Source of the DNA: JAEUIE01 sp046350055
GTDB lineage: Bacteria > Planctomycetota > Planctomycetia > Gemmatales > HRBIN36
Reading direction: 5' to 3'
DNA length: 64,000 nucleotides
Assembly: GCA_046350055.1 (NCBI GenBank)
Contig: JAXMBC010000001.1
Coordinates: 4,650,001-4,714,000, forward strand
The notes under the pieces are model-generated. The model did no database searches. It worked only from the letters and a program-made list of their open reading frames with translations, and had not been told where the DNA came from. Positions 33,533 to 42,631 of this stretch are shown here, in pieces; the first letter of the stretch is position 1; every line of letters starts with the position of its first letter. The translations under genes were made by a program, and so were the position numbers.

Positions 33533-35350
33533 TTATGCTTGTTCGATTCGATAGTCTGCCAGGGCCAGGACGCGGGGAATGCTGCGAATGAACTCACGGT
33601 TGTGGATTTTCTGCTCATCCGTCAGTTCATCAAACGGTCGCACATAAGGACTCTGCTTGCGGTCATCATTCCTGTCTGGCGCGTAGGTCCAGCCTTCCTG
33701 CAACTTTCGGTTCAACCAGCGTTCATGTTCCCTGGCCGCCAGTGAGTCTACCTCCGCATCAGCGAATTCGAGGAGCTTGCGTGATTCCAGATTGAGCATC
33801 CAATCGGGTGCAAACACACGGCGATACCTCTTCGTTTTGAAAGCGTTGGTTTCCCACAGGTAGTCATCATAACGATTGGCATTCTCCCGATTATCCATTC
33901 GAATCTCCGGCGAGAGTTTCTTCCATGGCTGATTGGCATGTTGCTGCTGAATCGACTTGCGTTCCGCTTCCGTTGCAGCCTGGGCCAGATCTTTTTTCAT
34001 TTTGATGCGGTAGTTGGTGTGGATTGCCTGGGCTCGCATTTCCAGTTCCGGTTGCAATGCCATTTCCGGGTCATAGAGGGAGTCATCCATTCCAATTGCG
34101 TGAATATTGTCTCCCCAGCCGGAAGCTTCAAAATCGAGCCACTTCCCAAAACCTAGGGCACTCTGCTGGACTGCCACCATGATTGGTTGCTTGTTGGATA
34201 AGCGCTGACGGCGCAGCGTTACAGCTTGAGCAGTAGCCGCTCCATCATCCCCAATGCAGATAAATGCAGCATCGTAGTCGGCTGGCATTTCGTGAGAACC
34301 AACTTTTCGAGCCCAGCAATGATGCGTGGCTATGGTACAGAACTCATCGGTGAACTTATAGCGACTGCGAAAGTTCTTCAGCCAGTGCTCGGCGTCCTTG
34401 TCAAACACATCAATATGCAATTTTCCGGCATCTGGGGCCGCAAGCACCATATGATCTTTGATGGCACGCAGCACCACCATTTCACCAAGTCGATGATAGG
34501 AGCCCAGACTGCACACCATCAGCTTTTGAAATTGACCTGTCTGACATTGCGTTCGGGCTTCACGCACCATCGTACTGGCCGCAATCTCATGAGAGTTGAA
34601 TATCTCCAACTGGTATCGATCGGTGGGATCGGTCTTGATCTTGTGCGAGCGCACTACATCCAGTAAGCCGGGTTCTGTGATTTGCAACACACAGGTGACT
34701 GGCACCTTTTCGCGACTCCGCTTCTGCTCATGTAATAGATCGTACGCAACCGTGGCTATACCTACGCATTCACGTTCATTGGCAAACAACGCCAGCAGTT
34801 CCGTAGCTATATCCAACCTGGCTGTCTCCAGCATCTTTGCTGATGTTGGCTCACCCCAAAGCACAATAGCTCCGCAACGTCGGCAACGGTCTGCTGAAGA
34901 ATGAGTACGATTCCCTTCAATGACCACGACCGTCTTTCCTTCTTGACGAAGTTTTTCGACCAGTCGCACGCCATGCTGTCCCAGTCCCGCAACGATAATG
35001 TGATTCCTGGCAAAGCACTTCACCAGCATGCGATGAATGGAGTCCCGCGACAACCTGATGGCAAAAGTGATCAAGGCAGATGCGAAAAAGAGCATTCCCA
35101 GCCAGCGCGCCAAATCTAGTATCCAGTTGCGTTTGACCGGTACACTGCCAGTCTGGATCGCCAGGAGCGACGCTGCCTTATAGAGTGCATCACTCCAGCT
35201 GTGTGGTGTCTGCTCCTGGTTTTCAAAAACCTCAGCTTTGAAACCAATACTTCCCAAGACAATAGTCCCCACGATCAGAGCAAGACCCAGCACCCAGCCT
35301 ATTGACATGAATTGGCGGCCAACCCAAAAGATCGTGTCGAGCTTCAACAT
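33533..35350 (-). CDS. Channel-like RCK (TrkA-N) protein with C-terminal RyR domain
   Basis: From ATG 35350 (GGGAG nine bases upstream) the protein has 605 residues. Two membrane helices (about 17-37, GWVLGLALIVGTIVLGSIGF, and 84-100, LGMLFFASALITFAIRL) flank a pore-helix-like segment WSDALYKAASLLAIQTGSV. Next comes a TrkA-N/RCK Rossmann domain (HIIVAGLGQHGVRLVEKL, then an acidic residue in VVVIEGNR). A second NAD-like region follows. The final 80 residues are an RyR domain (AAREHERWLNRKLQEGW, PYVRPFDELTDEQKIHNREFI). The layout resembles a two-helix ligand-gated K channel, but the TVGYG filter is not present. It follows another RyR gene by 16 bp. Confidence 0.8.
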   Translation of the reverse strand: MLKLDTIFWVGRQFMSIGWVLGLALIVGTIVLGSIGFKAEVFENQEQTPHSWSDALYKAASLLAIQTGSVPVKRNWILDLARWLGMLFFASALITFAIRLSRDSIHRMLVKCFARNHIIVAGLGQHGVRLVEKLRQEGKTVVVIEGNRTHSSADRCRRCGAIVLWGEPTSAKMLETARLDIATELLALFANERECVGIATVAYDLLHEQKRSREKVPVTCVLQITEPGLLDVVRSHKIKTDPTDRYQLEIFNSHEIAASTMVREARTQCQTGQFQKLMVCSLGSYHRLGEMVVLRAIKDHMVLAAPDAGKLHIDVFDKDAEHWLKNFRSRYKFTDEFCTIATHHCWARKVGSHEMPADYDAAFICIGDDGAATAQAVTLRRQRLSNKQPIMVAVQQSALGFGKWLDFEASGWGDNIHAIGMDDSLYDPEMALQPELEMRAQAIHTNYRIKMKKDLAQAATEAERKSIQQQHANQPWKKLSPEIRMDNRENANRYDDYLWETNAFKTKRYRRVFAPDWMLNLESRKLLEFADAEVDSLAAREHERWLNRKLQEGWTYAPDRNDDRKQSPYVRPFDELTDEQKIHNREFIRSIPRVLALADYRIEQA

Positions 35351-35366
35351 GATGCCTACTCCCGTC

Positions 35367-35651
35367 TTACTTCGTGATGCGATAACCCAGTTTGACAATA
35401 GCCTTCAGTGTTTGTCCGACCGTTTGCCGGTCGTACTCTTTCTCGCTCTCGGGTAGCTGGTCATACGGAATGAGGCACGGATGCGTCTTGCTGGCATCGT
35501 TACGGGTGGCACCATAGGTCCACCCGGTACTCAGCCGCTGAGCAGCCCAGACGTCGTGTGTGTTCTCGGCCAGCGTTTCCAGCAGCGAGTTGAGCGAATC
35601 GGGCAGCGTGACGGAAGAAGTATCCAGCGGCTTGGGGACATAGGTATTCAT
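35367..35651 (-). CDS. Small stand-alone RyR-domain protein
   Basis: The 94-residue protein consists mostly of one ryanodine-receptor-type RyR domain. LAENTHDVWAAQRLSTGWTYG matches the HxxWxxxRxxxGW start, and HPCLIPYDQLPESEKEYDRQ and LKAIVKLGYRI match the end. AAGGAAG precedes the ATG. It lies 16 bp upstream of the channel-like RyR protein and is probably cotranscribed, so the two may share a ligand or interact. Prokaryotic RyR domains have been linked by genomic-context studies to nucleotide-type signals, but the ligand here is unknown. Confidence 0.8.
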   Translation of the reverse strand: MNTYVPKPLDTSSVTLPDSLNSLLETLAENTHDVWAAQRLSTGWTYGATRNDASKTHPCLIPYDQLPESEKEYDRQTVGQTLKAIVKLGYRITK

Positions 35652-35988
35652 GCAGGAACTTCCTTGGGTATGAAATAAGACCAGCCTGGCAAAACTGGTG
35701 CACGACTTCGCGGTTCAGGATTCAGCATGCGTTGATGCATAACAAACCAGTGGAATTACTCGCCCGGACTTGCCATATGAACCGGCGGTATGCCGACATG
35801 GCCAAAGACAGCCTGTTCCCACGTACCACGCCGTTTCCCGTTCAAAGTCGGAACAGGATTCTACCGAAGCAATCCAGGTATTGCACGTATGATTTGTGTG
35901 GGCGATTTGAGAAGATACGTATTGAACCTGTAGTCGCCTTGCAGCATAATGCAGGTCTGCCGGTTATCCCTCCCCATGGTTGATCTCG
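35652..35988. other. Divergent intergenic region, RyR operon and DUF1549 gene
   Basis: About 340 bp with no credible coding region. A + strand promoter candidate lies near the right end at 35922-35950. No clear minus-strand promoter could be recognised. Confidence 0.5.
35922..35950 (+). promoter_or_regulatory. Candidate promoter of DUF1549/DUF1553 gene
   Basis: TTGAAC (35922-35927), a 17-bp spacer and CATAAT (35945-35950, five of six consensus bases) lie 38 bp before the start codon at 35989. Confidence 0.45.
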
Positions 35989-38721
35989 ATGCGTGTCCCC
36001 GTGCTTCTGCTATCAATCGTGCTGCACCAGGCGTCTGTTGCAGAAGACAAGCACTTTGTCGATACCATCGCACCTCTGCTGCAAGCCAAATGCATCCGTT
36101 GTCACAGTGGTTCCTCGCCCAAAGGTGATCTTGATCTGAGTTCCAACCAGGGTCTGCGACAAGGAGGCACCACGGGTAGCGTTCTTCCCAATAAAGCCAG
36201 CCCCGGGCTGCTTTGGGAAATGATCCATACCCGCAAGATGCCTCCACGTGACAAGCTGACAGATGCCGAACAACAGGCGTTCAAGAAGTGGATTGATGCA
36301 GGAGCAGTCTGGTCAGGCCCGCAATTAAAGCTAACTTCCAACGATGCACCCAGTCAACGAGCCGGGGCAGACTGGTGGTCGCTGCAACCCATCCGCCGCG
36401 CGGCATTACCCCAGAACATGCAAAAGACGTGGATTCGAACGCCCGTCGATGCCTTCATCTTGAAGCGGCTGGAATCACAGGGACTCTCACCGAGCCCCGA
36501 AGCAGACCGCCGCACCTATCTCCGTCGGCTCAAGTTCGATTTACTCGGCCTGCCGCCGACACCCGAGGAAATGATGGCGTTTGAGGGGGACCAGTCTCCC
36601 GATGCGTACGAGAAGCTGGTGGATCGCTATCTCGCATCCCCTCACTATGGTGAACGCTGGGGGCGGCACTGGCTGGATGTCGTTCGCTTCGCTGAGAGCC
36701 ATGGCTACGAGACGAACGAACTCCGTCGCAACGCCTGGCCGTACCGTGACTGGGTGATCCGGGCATTCAACGAGGATAAGCCCTTCGCCCGTTTCGTCGA
36801 GGAGCAACTGGCAGGCGATGTAGTAGCGAAGAACGATCCGCTGAACGAAGTAGCTACCGGCTTCTTGGTAGCTGGTACGCATGATATCGTTGGCAACCAG
36901 TCTCCCGAAGGCATGGCCCAGCAGCGGCAGGATGATCTCTATGACATGGTTTCGACTACCGGGTCAGCTTTTCTAGGGTTGACTCTCAACTGCGCCCGCT
37001 GCCATGATCACAAGTTCGATCCCATCACCCAGCGAGACTACTATGCCATGCAGTCGTTCTTCGCGGGGGTGGAGCACAAGACGCGGATGATCGGCACCCG
37101 AGAACAACACAAGCGATACACAGCGTTAACGGAAGTAGTAGCTGCGATCAAACGCGAACGGGAAGAAGCGGAACGCGAGCTTGCCAGGTCTCGCCCAGAA
37201 TTGTGGGAAGAAAGCTTTCCCAAACAGCAGGCACGCTTCATTCGAATCACGATCCATGCGACTACAGGCAACGATGAACCTTGCATTGACGAACTGGAAG
37301 TCTTCTCGTCGGGCAAGAACGTGGCACTAGCTGCGAATGGGGGCAAGGCGACAGCCTCTTCAGAATTCCCCAATACCGACATCCACAAGATTGCTCATCT
37401 TAACGATGGCCTGGTGGGCAACAGCCATAGTTGGATCTCGAACGAGAAGGGGCAAGGCTGGGCACAGATCGAATTTGACCGTGAGTATGAGATCGACCGC
37501 GTGGTCTGGAGTCGTGACCGAGAACGTCGTTACCGTGATCGTGAGCCCTCAAAGTATCAGTGGGAAGTATCGCTCGATGGCACGACCTGGAAGAAGATCT
37601 TTACCAGTGAAGAACACAAGAACCGACGCATCGCCAAGACCATCAACGAGGATATTGAACGGTCACGGACACCGGTGAAGATGAAGAAGACTCCTGAAGA
37701 GAAGGAACTGGAAGAGTTGAGTTCTTCGCTAGTCATTTACGCCGGCTTCTTCACAGCACCGGCGAAGACATATCTCCTCAAGCGCGGCGACCCGATGCAG
37801 AAGCTGGAGGAAGTGCAGCCTGCTGCGCTGTCAGCAATTGAGGTAGCGATTAGCCTCCCGCCCTATGGCAGTGAATCGGACCGGCGGCTGGGTCTCGCCC
37901 GCTGGATCACCAATAGCCTTAACCCTCTGCCGGCCCGCGTGATGGTCAACCGCCTGTGGCACTACCACTTCGGAACCGGCCTCGTCAACACTCCCAGCGA
38001 CTTCGGCTTCAACGGTGGTAAACCGAGTCACCCGGAACTTCTCGACTGGCTGGCGGCGGAATTCCAGAGTAACGGTGGGAGGCTCAAGCCGCTGCATCGT
38101 CTGATCGTGCTCTCCGCCACCTATCGGCAATCTTCGTCTCCAATTGAAACCATGCGGCAACGTGCGACGATGGTCGATGCCGACAACCGGCTGCTCTGGC
38201 ATTTCCCCCGCAAGCGGCTCGAAGCTGAGATCGTGCGTGACACCATCCTGAGCGTCTCGGGCAATCTTGATCTCACCATGGGTGGCCCGGGGTATGACCT
38301 GTGGAAATACTCCAATTACGTGGTGGTCTTTGAGCCACACGATCCGCTGCCGAAGGATGCCTATCGCCGAATGGTCTACCAGTTCAAGCCACGTACGCAA
38401 CAGGACCTGACCTTCGGAGCGTTCGATTGCCCCGACGGTACCCAGACCACACCTAGGCGGAACACTTCCACCACCGCCTTGCAGGCGCTTAACCTGCTTA
38501 ACAGCAGCTTCATGCTGGAACAGAGCAACGTCTTCGCCACACGGTTGAAGAAGGAAGCGAACGATGCGAATGAACAGGTGAAGCGCGGCTTCCAGTTAGC
38601 GTACAATCGGCTGCCCACCGAGCGGGAACTGGCTGCCTCGGTAGCGGTGGTGAAGCAGCACGGCTTGCCGACCTTCTGCAGGGCATTGCTCAATGCCAAT
38701 GAACTCATTTATGTCGATTGA
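35989..38721 (+). CDS. Planctomycete cytochrome-type DUF1549/DUF1553 protein with F5/8-type insert
   Basis: The 910-residue exported protein has signal peptide MRVPVLLLSIVLHQASVA. The cytochrome-c-like PSCyt1 domain carries the heme motif CIRCH (FVDTIAPLLQAKCIRCHSGS), with a later MPP ligand region (HTRKMPPRDKLT). DUF1549 is around PVDAFILKRLESQGL to CARCHDHKFDP, which contains a second CxxCH. The middle (about 400-560) resembles an F5/8 type C (discoidin) carbohydrate-binding domain (RFIRITIHATTGND, WAQIEFDREYEIDRVVWSRD). DUF1553 ends the protein (GLARWITNSLNPLPARVMVNRLWHYHFG). It is paired, as usual, with a DUF1501 gene 7 bp downstream. The role is unknown, possibly polysaccharide use. Confidence 0.93.
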   Translation: MRVPVLLLSIVLHQASVAEDKHFVDTIAPLLQAKCIRCHSGSSPKGDLDLSSNQGLRQGGTTGSVLPNKASPGLLWEMIHTRKMPPRDKLTDAEQQAFKKWIDAGAVWSGPQLKLTSNDAPSQRAGADWWSLQPIRRAALPQNMQKTWIRTPVDAFILKRLESQGLSPSPEADRRTYLRRLKFDLLGLPPTPEEMMAFEGDQSPDAYEKLVDRYLASPHYGERWGRHWLDVVRFAESHGYETNELRRNAWPYRDWVIRAFNEDKPFARFVEEQLAGDVVAKNDPLNEVATGFLVAGTHDIVGNQSPEGMAQQRQDDLYDMVSTTGSAFLGLTLNCARCHDHKFDPITQRDYYAMQSFFAGVEHKTRMIGTREQHKRYTALTEVVAAIKREREEAERELARSRPELWEESFPKQQARFIRITIHATTGNDEPCIDELEVFSSGKNVALAANGGKATASSEFPNTDIHKIAHLNDGLVGNSHSWISNEKGQGWAQIEFDREYEIDRVVWSRDRERRYRDREPSKYQWEVSLDGTTWKKIFTSEEHKNRRIAKTINEDIERSRTPVKMKKTPEEKELEELSSSLVIYAGFFTAPAKTYLLKRGDPMQKLEEVQPAALSAIEVAISLPPYGSESDRRLGLARWITNSLNPLPARVMVNRLWHYHFGTGLVNTPSDFGFNGGKPSHPELLDWLAAEFQSNGGRLKPLHRLIVLSATYRQSSSPIETMRQRATMVDADNRLLWHFPRKRLEAEIVRDTILSVSGNLDLTMGGPGYDLWKYSNYVVVFEPHDPLPKDAYRRMVYQFKPRTQQDLTFGAFDCPDGTQTTPRRNTSTTALQALNLLNSSFMLEQSNVFATRLKKEANDANEQVKRGFQLAYNRLPTERELAASVAVVKQHGLPTFCRALLNANELIYVD

Positions 38722-38728
38722 GGGGACA

Positions 38729-40195
38729 ATGCTCAGCCCAGCGGGTCAGTCACTGCTCGATCGTCGCAGCTTCCTCGGCAGTATGGGGGGTGGGCTAGCT
38801 TCCGTCGCCTTGTTGGACCTGCTCCATGGGCAGGGGTTCGCTGATCAGCCCAAGCCCATCCGCCCGGTGGTTGATCCGCAGCAGCCACATGCCGCACGAG
38901 CACCGCACTTCGCTCCGAAGGCCAAGCGGGTGCTGCACCTTTTCTGTAGCGGAGCATGCAGTCATCTCGATACGTGGGACTACAAACCGGAGCTGATCAA
39001 ACGACACGGCCAGGCAATGCCAAACGTCGATAAGCTGGTGACGTTCCAGGGCGAGAATGGCGCGTTACAAAAGAGTCCGTACCAGTTTAGACCACGCGGC
39101 CAGTGTGGCAAGTACACCTCGAGCCTGTTGCCGCTACTGGGTGAACTGGTGGATGAGATGTGCTTCATCCACTCGCTCACTAGTAAGACCAATACCCATG
39201 GCCCGGGCGAGAGTTTCGCCAATACCGGCTTCACGCTCGAAGGCTTCCCCAGTGCAGGGGCGTGGATCACCTATGCCCTGGGCACCGAGAACCAGAACCT
39301 GCCGGCGTTCGTGGCCATCCCCGACCCGCGAGGCATTCCGCAGATCGGCCCAGCCAATTGGTCTAACGGCTTCCTGCCTGGTGTTTTCCAGGGTACACCG
39401 TTCAACGCCTCTACGCCTATCCCCCATCTCACGCCTGCCAGGTCGCTGGGCAAGGGGGAAGATGAGGCGACTCGTGAACTGCTCAAGACATTGAACGAAA
39501 CTCATCTCGAGCAGCGACAGCATGACACCTCCCTTCGGGCCCGCATTGCCTCGTATGAACTAGCAGCCCGGTTGCAGCTCACTGCTCCCGAGGTGGCGAA
39601 CCTCGATCAGGAATCGGCAGCGACGATACAAAGCTACGGCCTCGATTCCCCCAACAAGCATCTCGCTGGGTTTGGTCGCAACTGCCTGCTCGCCCGTCGG
39701 CTGCTGGAACGGGGCGTACGCTATGTGCAGCTCTTCAACGGGGCCTATGCCATGGGCGAAGGTGCGGGCAACTGGGATGGCCACAAACAGCTGAAGAAGG
39801 ACTACGACCGTCACGGGCCAATCCTTGATCAACCGGCGGCTGCATTGCTAAAGGACCTGAAGGCGCGGGGGTTGCTGAAGGATACACTGGTCATCTGGTC
39901 CACCGAGTTTGGCCGTATGCCCACGTTCCAGAAAGGCGCCCAGGGTCGTGACCACAATCCGCACGGCTTCACTGCCTGGCTCGCCGGAGCCGGGGTGAAG
40001 AAGGGCTTCAGCTACGGTGCTACTGACGAGTTCGGGCACAAGGCGGTGGAGAAGGTGACGACCATCTACGACTTCTACGCTACCATTCTGCACTTGCTAG
40101 GGCTCGATCACCAGAGGCTTTCGTACTATCACAATGGCATAGAACGACGCCTCACCGATGTACATGGGCACGTTATTCGTGATGTTTTGAGCTAG
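38729..40195 (+). CDS. DUF1501 secreted sulfatase-like protein (Tat signal)
   Basis: The 488-residue product begins after GAGGGG with a Tat-type signal (LDRRSFLGSMGGGLASVALL). The DUF1501 core has HLFCSGACSHLDTWDYKPEL, then HGPGESFANTGFTLEGFP, GVRYVQLFNGAYAMGEGAGNWDGH and WSTEFGRMPTF, with DHNPHGFTAWLAGAGVKKG. The family is related in fold to alkaline phosphatases/sulfatases and nearly always accompanies DUF1549/DUF1553 proteins, as here. Enzymatic activity is not established. Longer in-frame starts overlap the previous gene and lack a signal. Confidence 0.92.
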   Translation: MLSPAGQSLLDRRSFLGSMGGGLASVALLDLLHGQGFADQPKPIRPVVDPQQPHAARAPHFAPKAKRVLHLFCSGACSHLDTWDYKPELIKRHGQAMPNVDKLVTFQGENGALQKSPYQFRPRGQCGKYTSSLLPLLGELVDEMCFIHSLTSKTNTHGPGESFANTGFTLEGFPSAGAWITYALGTENQNLPAFVAIPDPRGIPQIGPANWSNGFLPGVFQGTPFNASTPIPHLTPARSLGKGEDEATRELLKTLNETHLEQRQHDTSLRARIASYELAARLQLTAPEVANLDQESAATIQSYGLDSPNKHLAGFGRNCLLARRLLERGVRYVQLFNGAYAMGEGAGNWDGHKQLKKDYDRHGPILDQPAAALLKDLKARGLLKDTLVIWSTEFGRMPTFQKGAQGRDHNPHGFTAWLAGAGVKKGFSYGATDEFGHKAVEKVTTIYDFYATILHLLGLDHQRLSYYHNGIERRLTDVHGHVIRDVLS

Positions 40196-40393
40196 TTCAG
40201 CCTGGCGATGCACAACAGGGATCACCAGAACGCCTACGATCAACGTGCTGCACCCTTACTGACGTGTCATAGCGAGGCACAGATTCCGCTGATTAAAACA
40301 TGGTGTGTCTCTCATCTATCTCCATTCCGCAAGCTGAAGCTTACATTGCACGTTTCCATGCATTAGACTGTAGACATCCACTGGAGGTGTATC

Positions 40394-41425
40394 ATGGACC
40401 GAACTGTTCATTGCCCCGATTGTGATGCGCTTGATCGTCGCCATTTCCTGGCTGCTTCGGTGGTATCGCTGGCTGGGTTTGCCGTGCCTCGCCAGATAGA
40501 GGGAGCTACCACGATCCGAGAAGAGGCAAGCGAGACTGCGGTCTCCGCATTCTTTGAGACACTTTCCGAAGCCCAGAAGAAAACCATATGCTTCGGCTGG
40601 AATCACAACGAGACAGAACGCGGTCTGCTCCGCACTCACGTCAGCAACAACTGGCAGATCACCAGGCCCCACATCGATAGTGAGTTTTACACGAAGAAGC
40701 AGAAAGCCCTGCTCCATGATGCCTTCAAGGGACTGTTCTCGCCTGAGTGGTATCCGAAAATCAGCAAGCAACTCAAGGACGACACCGGAGGCAAGCCCTG
40801 GGGTGCTGAGCAAAGCGTAGCGCTCTTTGGCATCCCCGGCAAAGGCAAGTTTGAAATGGTCATGACCGGACGGCACATGACCATTCGTATTGATGGTAAC
40901 AGCGAAGACCACGTCGCCCTCGGCGGCCCAATCTTCCATGGCCACGCGCCAATCTTTGTCGAAAAGAAGGATCATGCCGGCAATGTTTTCTGGCATCAGG
41001 CACTTGAGGCCAACAAGGTCTTCACATTGCTCGATGGCAAGCAGCAAGAGCAGGCTCTCGTAAAAGTCAGGCCTTCAGAATCGGAGGTTTCCTTCCAGGG
41101 CAAGGAAGGCACCTTCGATGGCATGCCTATCAAGGACATGTCAAAGGATCAAAAGGCTGAAGTAAAAAAGGTACTTCAGACGCTGGTCGCCCCTTATCGG
41201 CAAATTGATCAACAGGAGATATTGGCCTGCCTCGATAAACAGGGCGGCCTCGATGCCTGCCACCTCGCCTTCTACGAAGCAGGTGATATCGGCAAAGACC
41301 GCGTCTGGGACAACTGGCGCATTGAAGGCCCCAGCTTCGTCTGGTACTTCCGTGGAGAACCTCACGTCCACATCTGGATCAACGTGGCTGATTCTCCCAA
41401 AGTCCCCTTGAATTCCAAAGGCTAA
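40394..41425 (+). CDS. DUF3500 family exported protein
   Basis: The 343-residue protein has a cysteine pair CPDCDALDRRHFL overlapping a Tat-like signal (RRHFLAASVVSLAGFAV). The remainder fits DUF3500: ISKQLKDDTGG, a central GRHMTIRIDGNSEDHVALGGPIFHGH, and the C-terminal SFVWYFRGEPHVHIWINVAD with a histidine pair that could bind metal. GGAGG precedes the start. The function is unknown. It stands alone, with 198 bp upstream in which I see no strong promoter. Confidence 0.8.
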   Translation: MDRTVHCPDCDALDRRHFLAASVVSLAGFAVPRQIEGATTIREEASETAVSAFFETLSEAQKKTICFGWNHNETERGLLRTHVSNNWQITRPHIDSEFYTKKQKALLHDAFKGLFSPEWYPKISKQLKDDTGGKPWGAEQSVALFGIPGKGKFEMVMTGRHMTIRIDGNSEDHVALGGPIFHGHAPIFVEKKDHAGNVFWHQALEANKVFTLLDGKQQEQALVKVRPSESEVSFQGKEGTFDGMPIKDMSKDQKAEVKKVLQTLVAPYRQIDQQEILACLDKQGGLDACHLAFYEAGDIGKDRVWDNWRIEGPSFVWYFRGEPHVHIWINVADSPKVPLNSKG

Positions 41426-41475
41426 CGCAACAGCGATCGCCGGGTAATTTGCAGATCATGCACGGCATTTTGTTC

Positions 41476-42504
41476 TTATGCCATGGCGTTCTGCTTCATG
41501 GCATGAAGTGCAAACGATTTCGTAGCTAGATCTGTAGATGCATGTTGTTGATTTTCATCAAGTGTAATTCGACCAGTAGTAATGCGATATTGCTCCTCCA
41601 CCTCGTACGCCAGTGCTTGATAATCATCCGCACCATTACTGTTGGGAGCGTAGTCAAAGATCGACTTGCCGAAACTGGGGCACTCGGCCAGTTTGATGTT
41701 ACGGCGGATACGGGTTGTGAATATCTGTGCATTCGCCCAAGGCGTGTTGAGTTGACGACTATTTGCCAGGAAGCCTTCCAGGTCACGTATCACTTCACCA
41801 GAGAGCCTGGGTTGTGCTTCATAGAGACAGATTACAATCCCTGTTACCTTGAGCGATGGATTGATTCGCTTGGCTACCAGTGAGGTAGTCTCAAGTAATT
41901 TGCTCAATCCATGCAGTGCCAAGTAATGGGGCTGCAGCGGAATGAACACCTCGTCAGCACAGGCTAACGCGTTCAACGTGAGTACCCCCAGAGATGGTCC
42001 ACAGTCCATCAGGAGATAATCGAACTGATTCGGAGCAGCCGACGCAGTCATGCTCTCTTTTGCGTCATCACGCCAGGTAATCACCGGCCGGCCGTTGAGT
42101 TCAGCCAAACGGTAACGCTCATCACGAAACGCTTCCCCTGCCCCCTTCGGGCGGTATGCCTGAGCATCCTGCTCCAGCAGATCACGAAGAATCACCTCAC
42201 GCCCCACCACACCACTCAATTCCATCTCAGCTGCAGCCAGGTTGATGTCGGCCCCGAGTAGCCACAGATTCTCTTGTAGTTCGCGGCGTACCTGGGCCAG
42301 CGGCAAGTTCTCCACCAGCGCGTTGTACATGGAAGGCTGGGTACCATCCGGTTCCAGCCCGAGGTGTGCCGACGCATGGGCCTGCGGATCAAGATCTACC
42401 ACACAGACCCGCCGGCCTGCTTTTGCCAAGGCTGCAGCAAGATTGACCGTCGTGGTCGTCTTGCCCACGCCTCCTTTTTGATTGATGATCGCGATCCGTC
42501 GCAT
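41476..42504 (-). CDS. parA: ParA/Soj-type ATPase
   Basis: The 342-residue deviant-Walker ATPase has P-loop INQKGGVGKTTTTVNLAAALA, the Walker A' aspartate in VCVVDLDPQAHAS, and the Walker B-like YLLMDCGPSLGVLTLNAL. It likely binds DNA non-specifically and moves plasmid, chromosome or protein cargo. No parB or parS is visible next to it, so it may be an orphan ParA or MinD-like positioning protein. The middle carries an insert (about 110-160) between Walker A' and Walker B. I chose MRRIAIINQKGG, as the canonical start before the P-loop. Confidence 0.85.
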   Translation of the reverse strand: MRRIAIINQKGGVGKTTTTVNLAAALAKAGRRVCVVDLDPQAHASAHLGLEPDGTQPSMYNALVENLPLAQVRRELQENLWLLGADINLAAAEMELSGVVGREVILRDLLEQDAQAYRPKGAGEAFRDERYRLAELNGRPVITWRDDAKESMTASAAPNQFDYLLMDCGPSLGVLTLNALACADEVFIPLQPHYLALHGLSKLLETTSLVAKRINPSLKVTGIVICLYEAQPRLSGEVIRDLEGFLANSRQLNTPWANAQIFTTRIRRNIKLAECPSFGKSIFDYAPNSNGADDYQALAYEVEEQYRITTGRITLDENQQHASTDLATKSFALHAMKQNAMA

Positions 42505-42631
42505 GGCGTTTCCTTGCCTGTGATGAAGGCAGAAGAGTAGCACAATTTACTGATGCCTGTCCAGCCTGACCGCTCAGTCTACTCTACACGCTCGATACAG
42601 TCAGTTATTCTCGCTGGCCTGCGGCTAGCCA

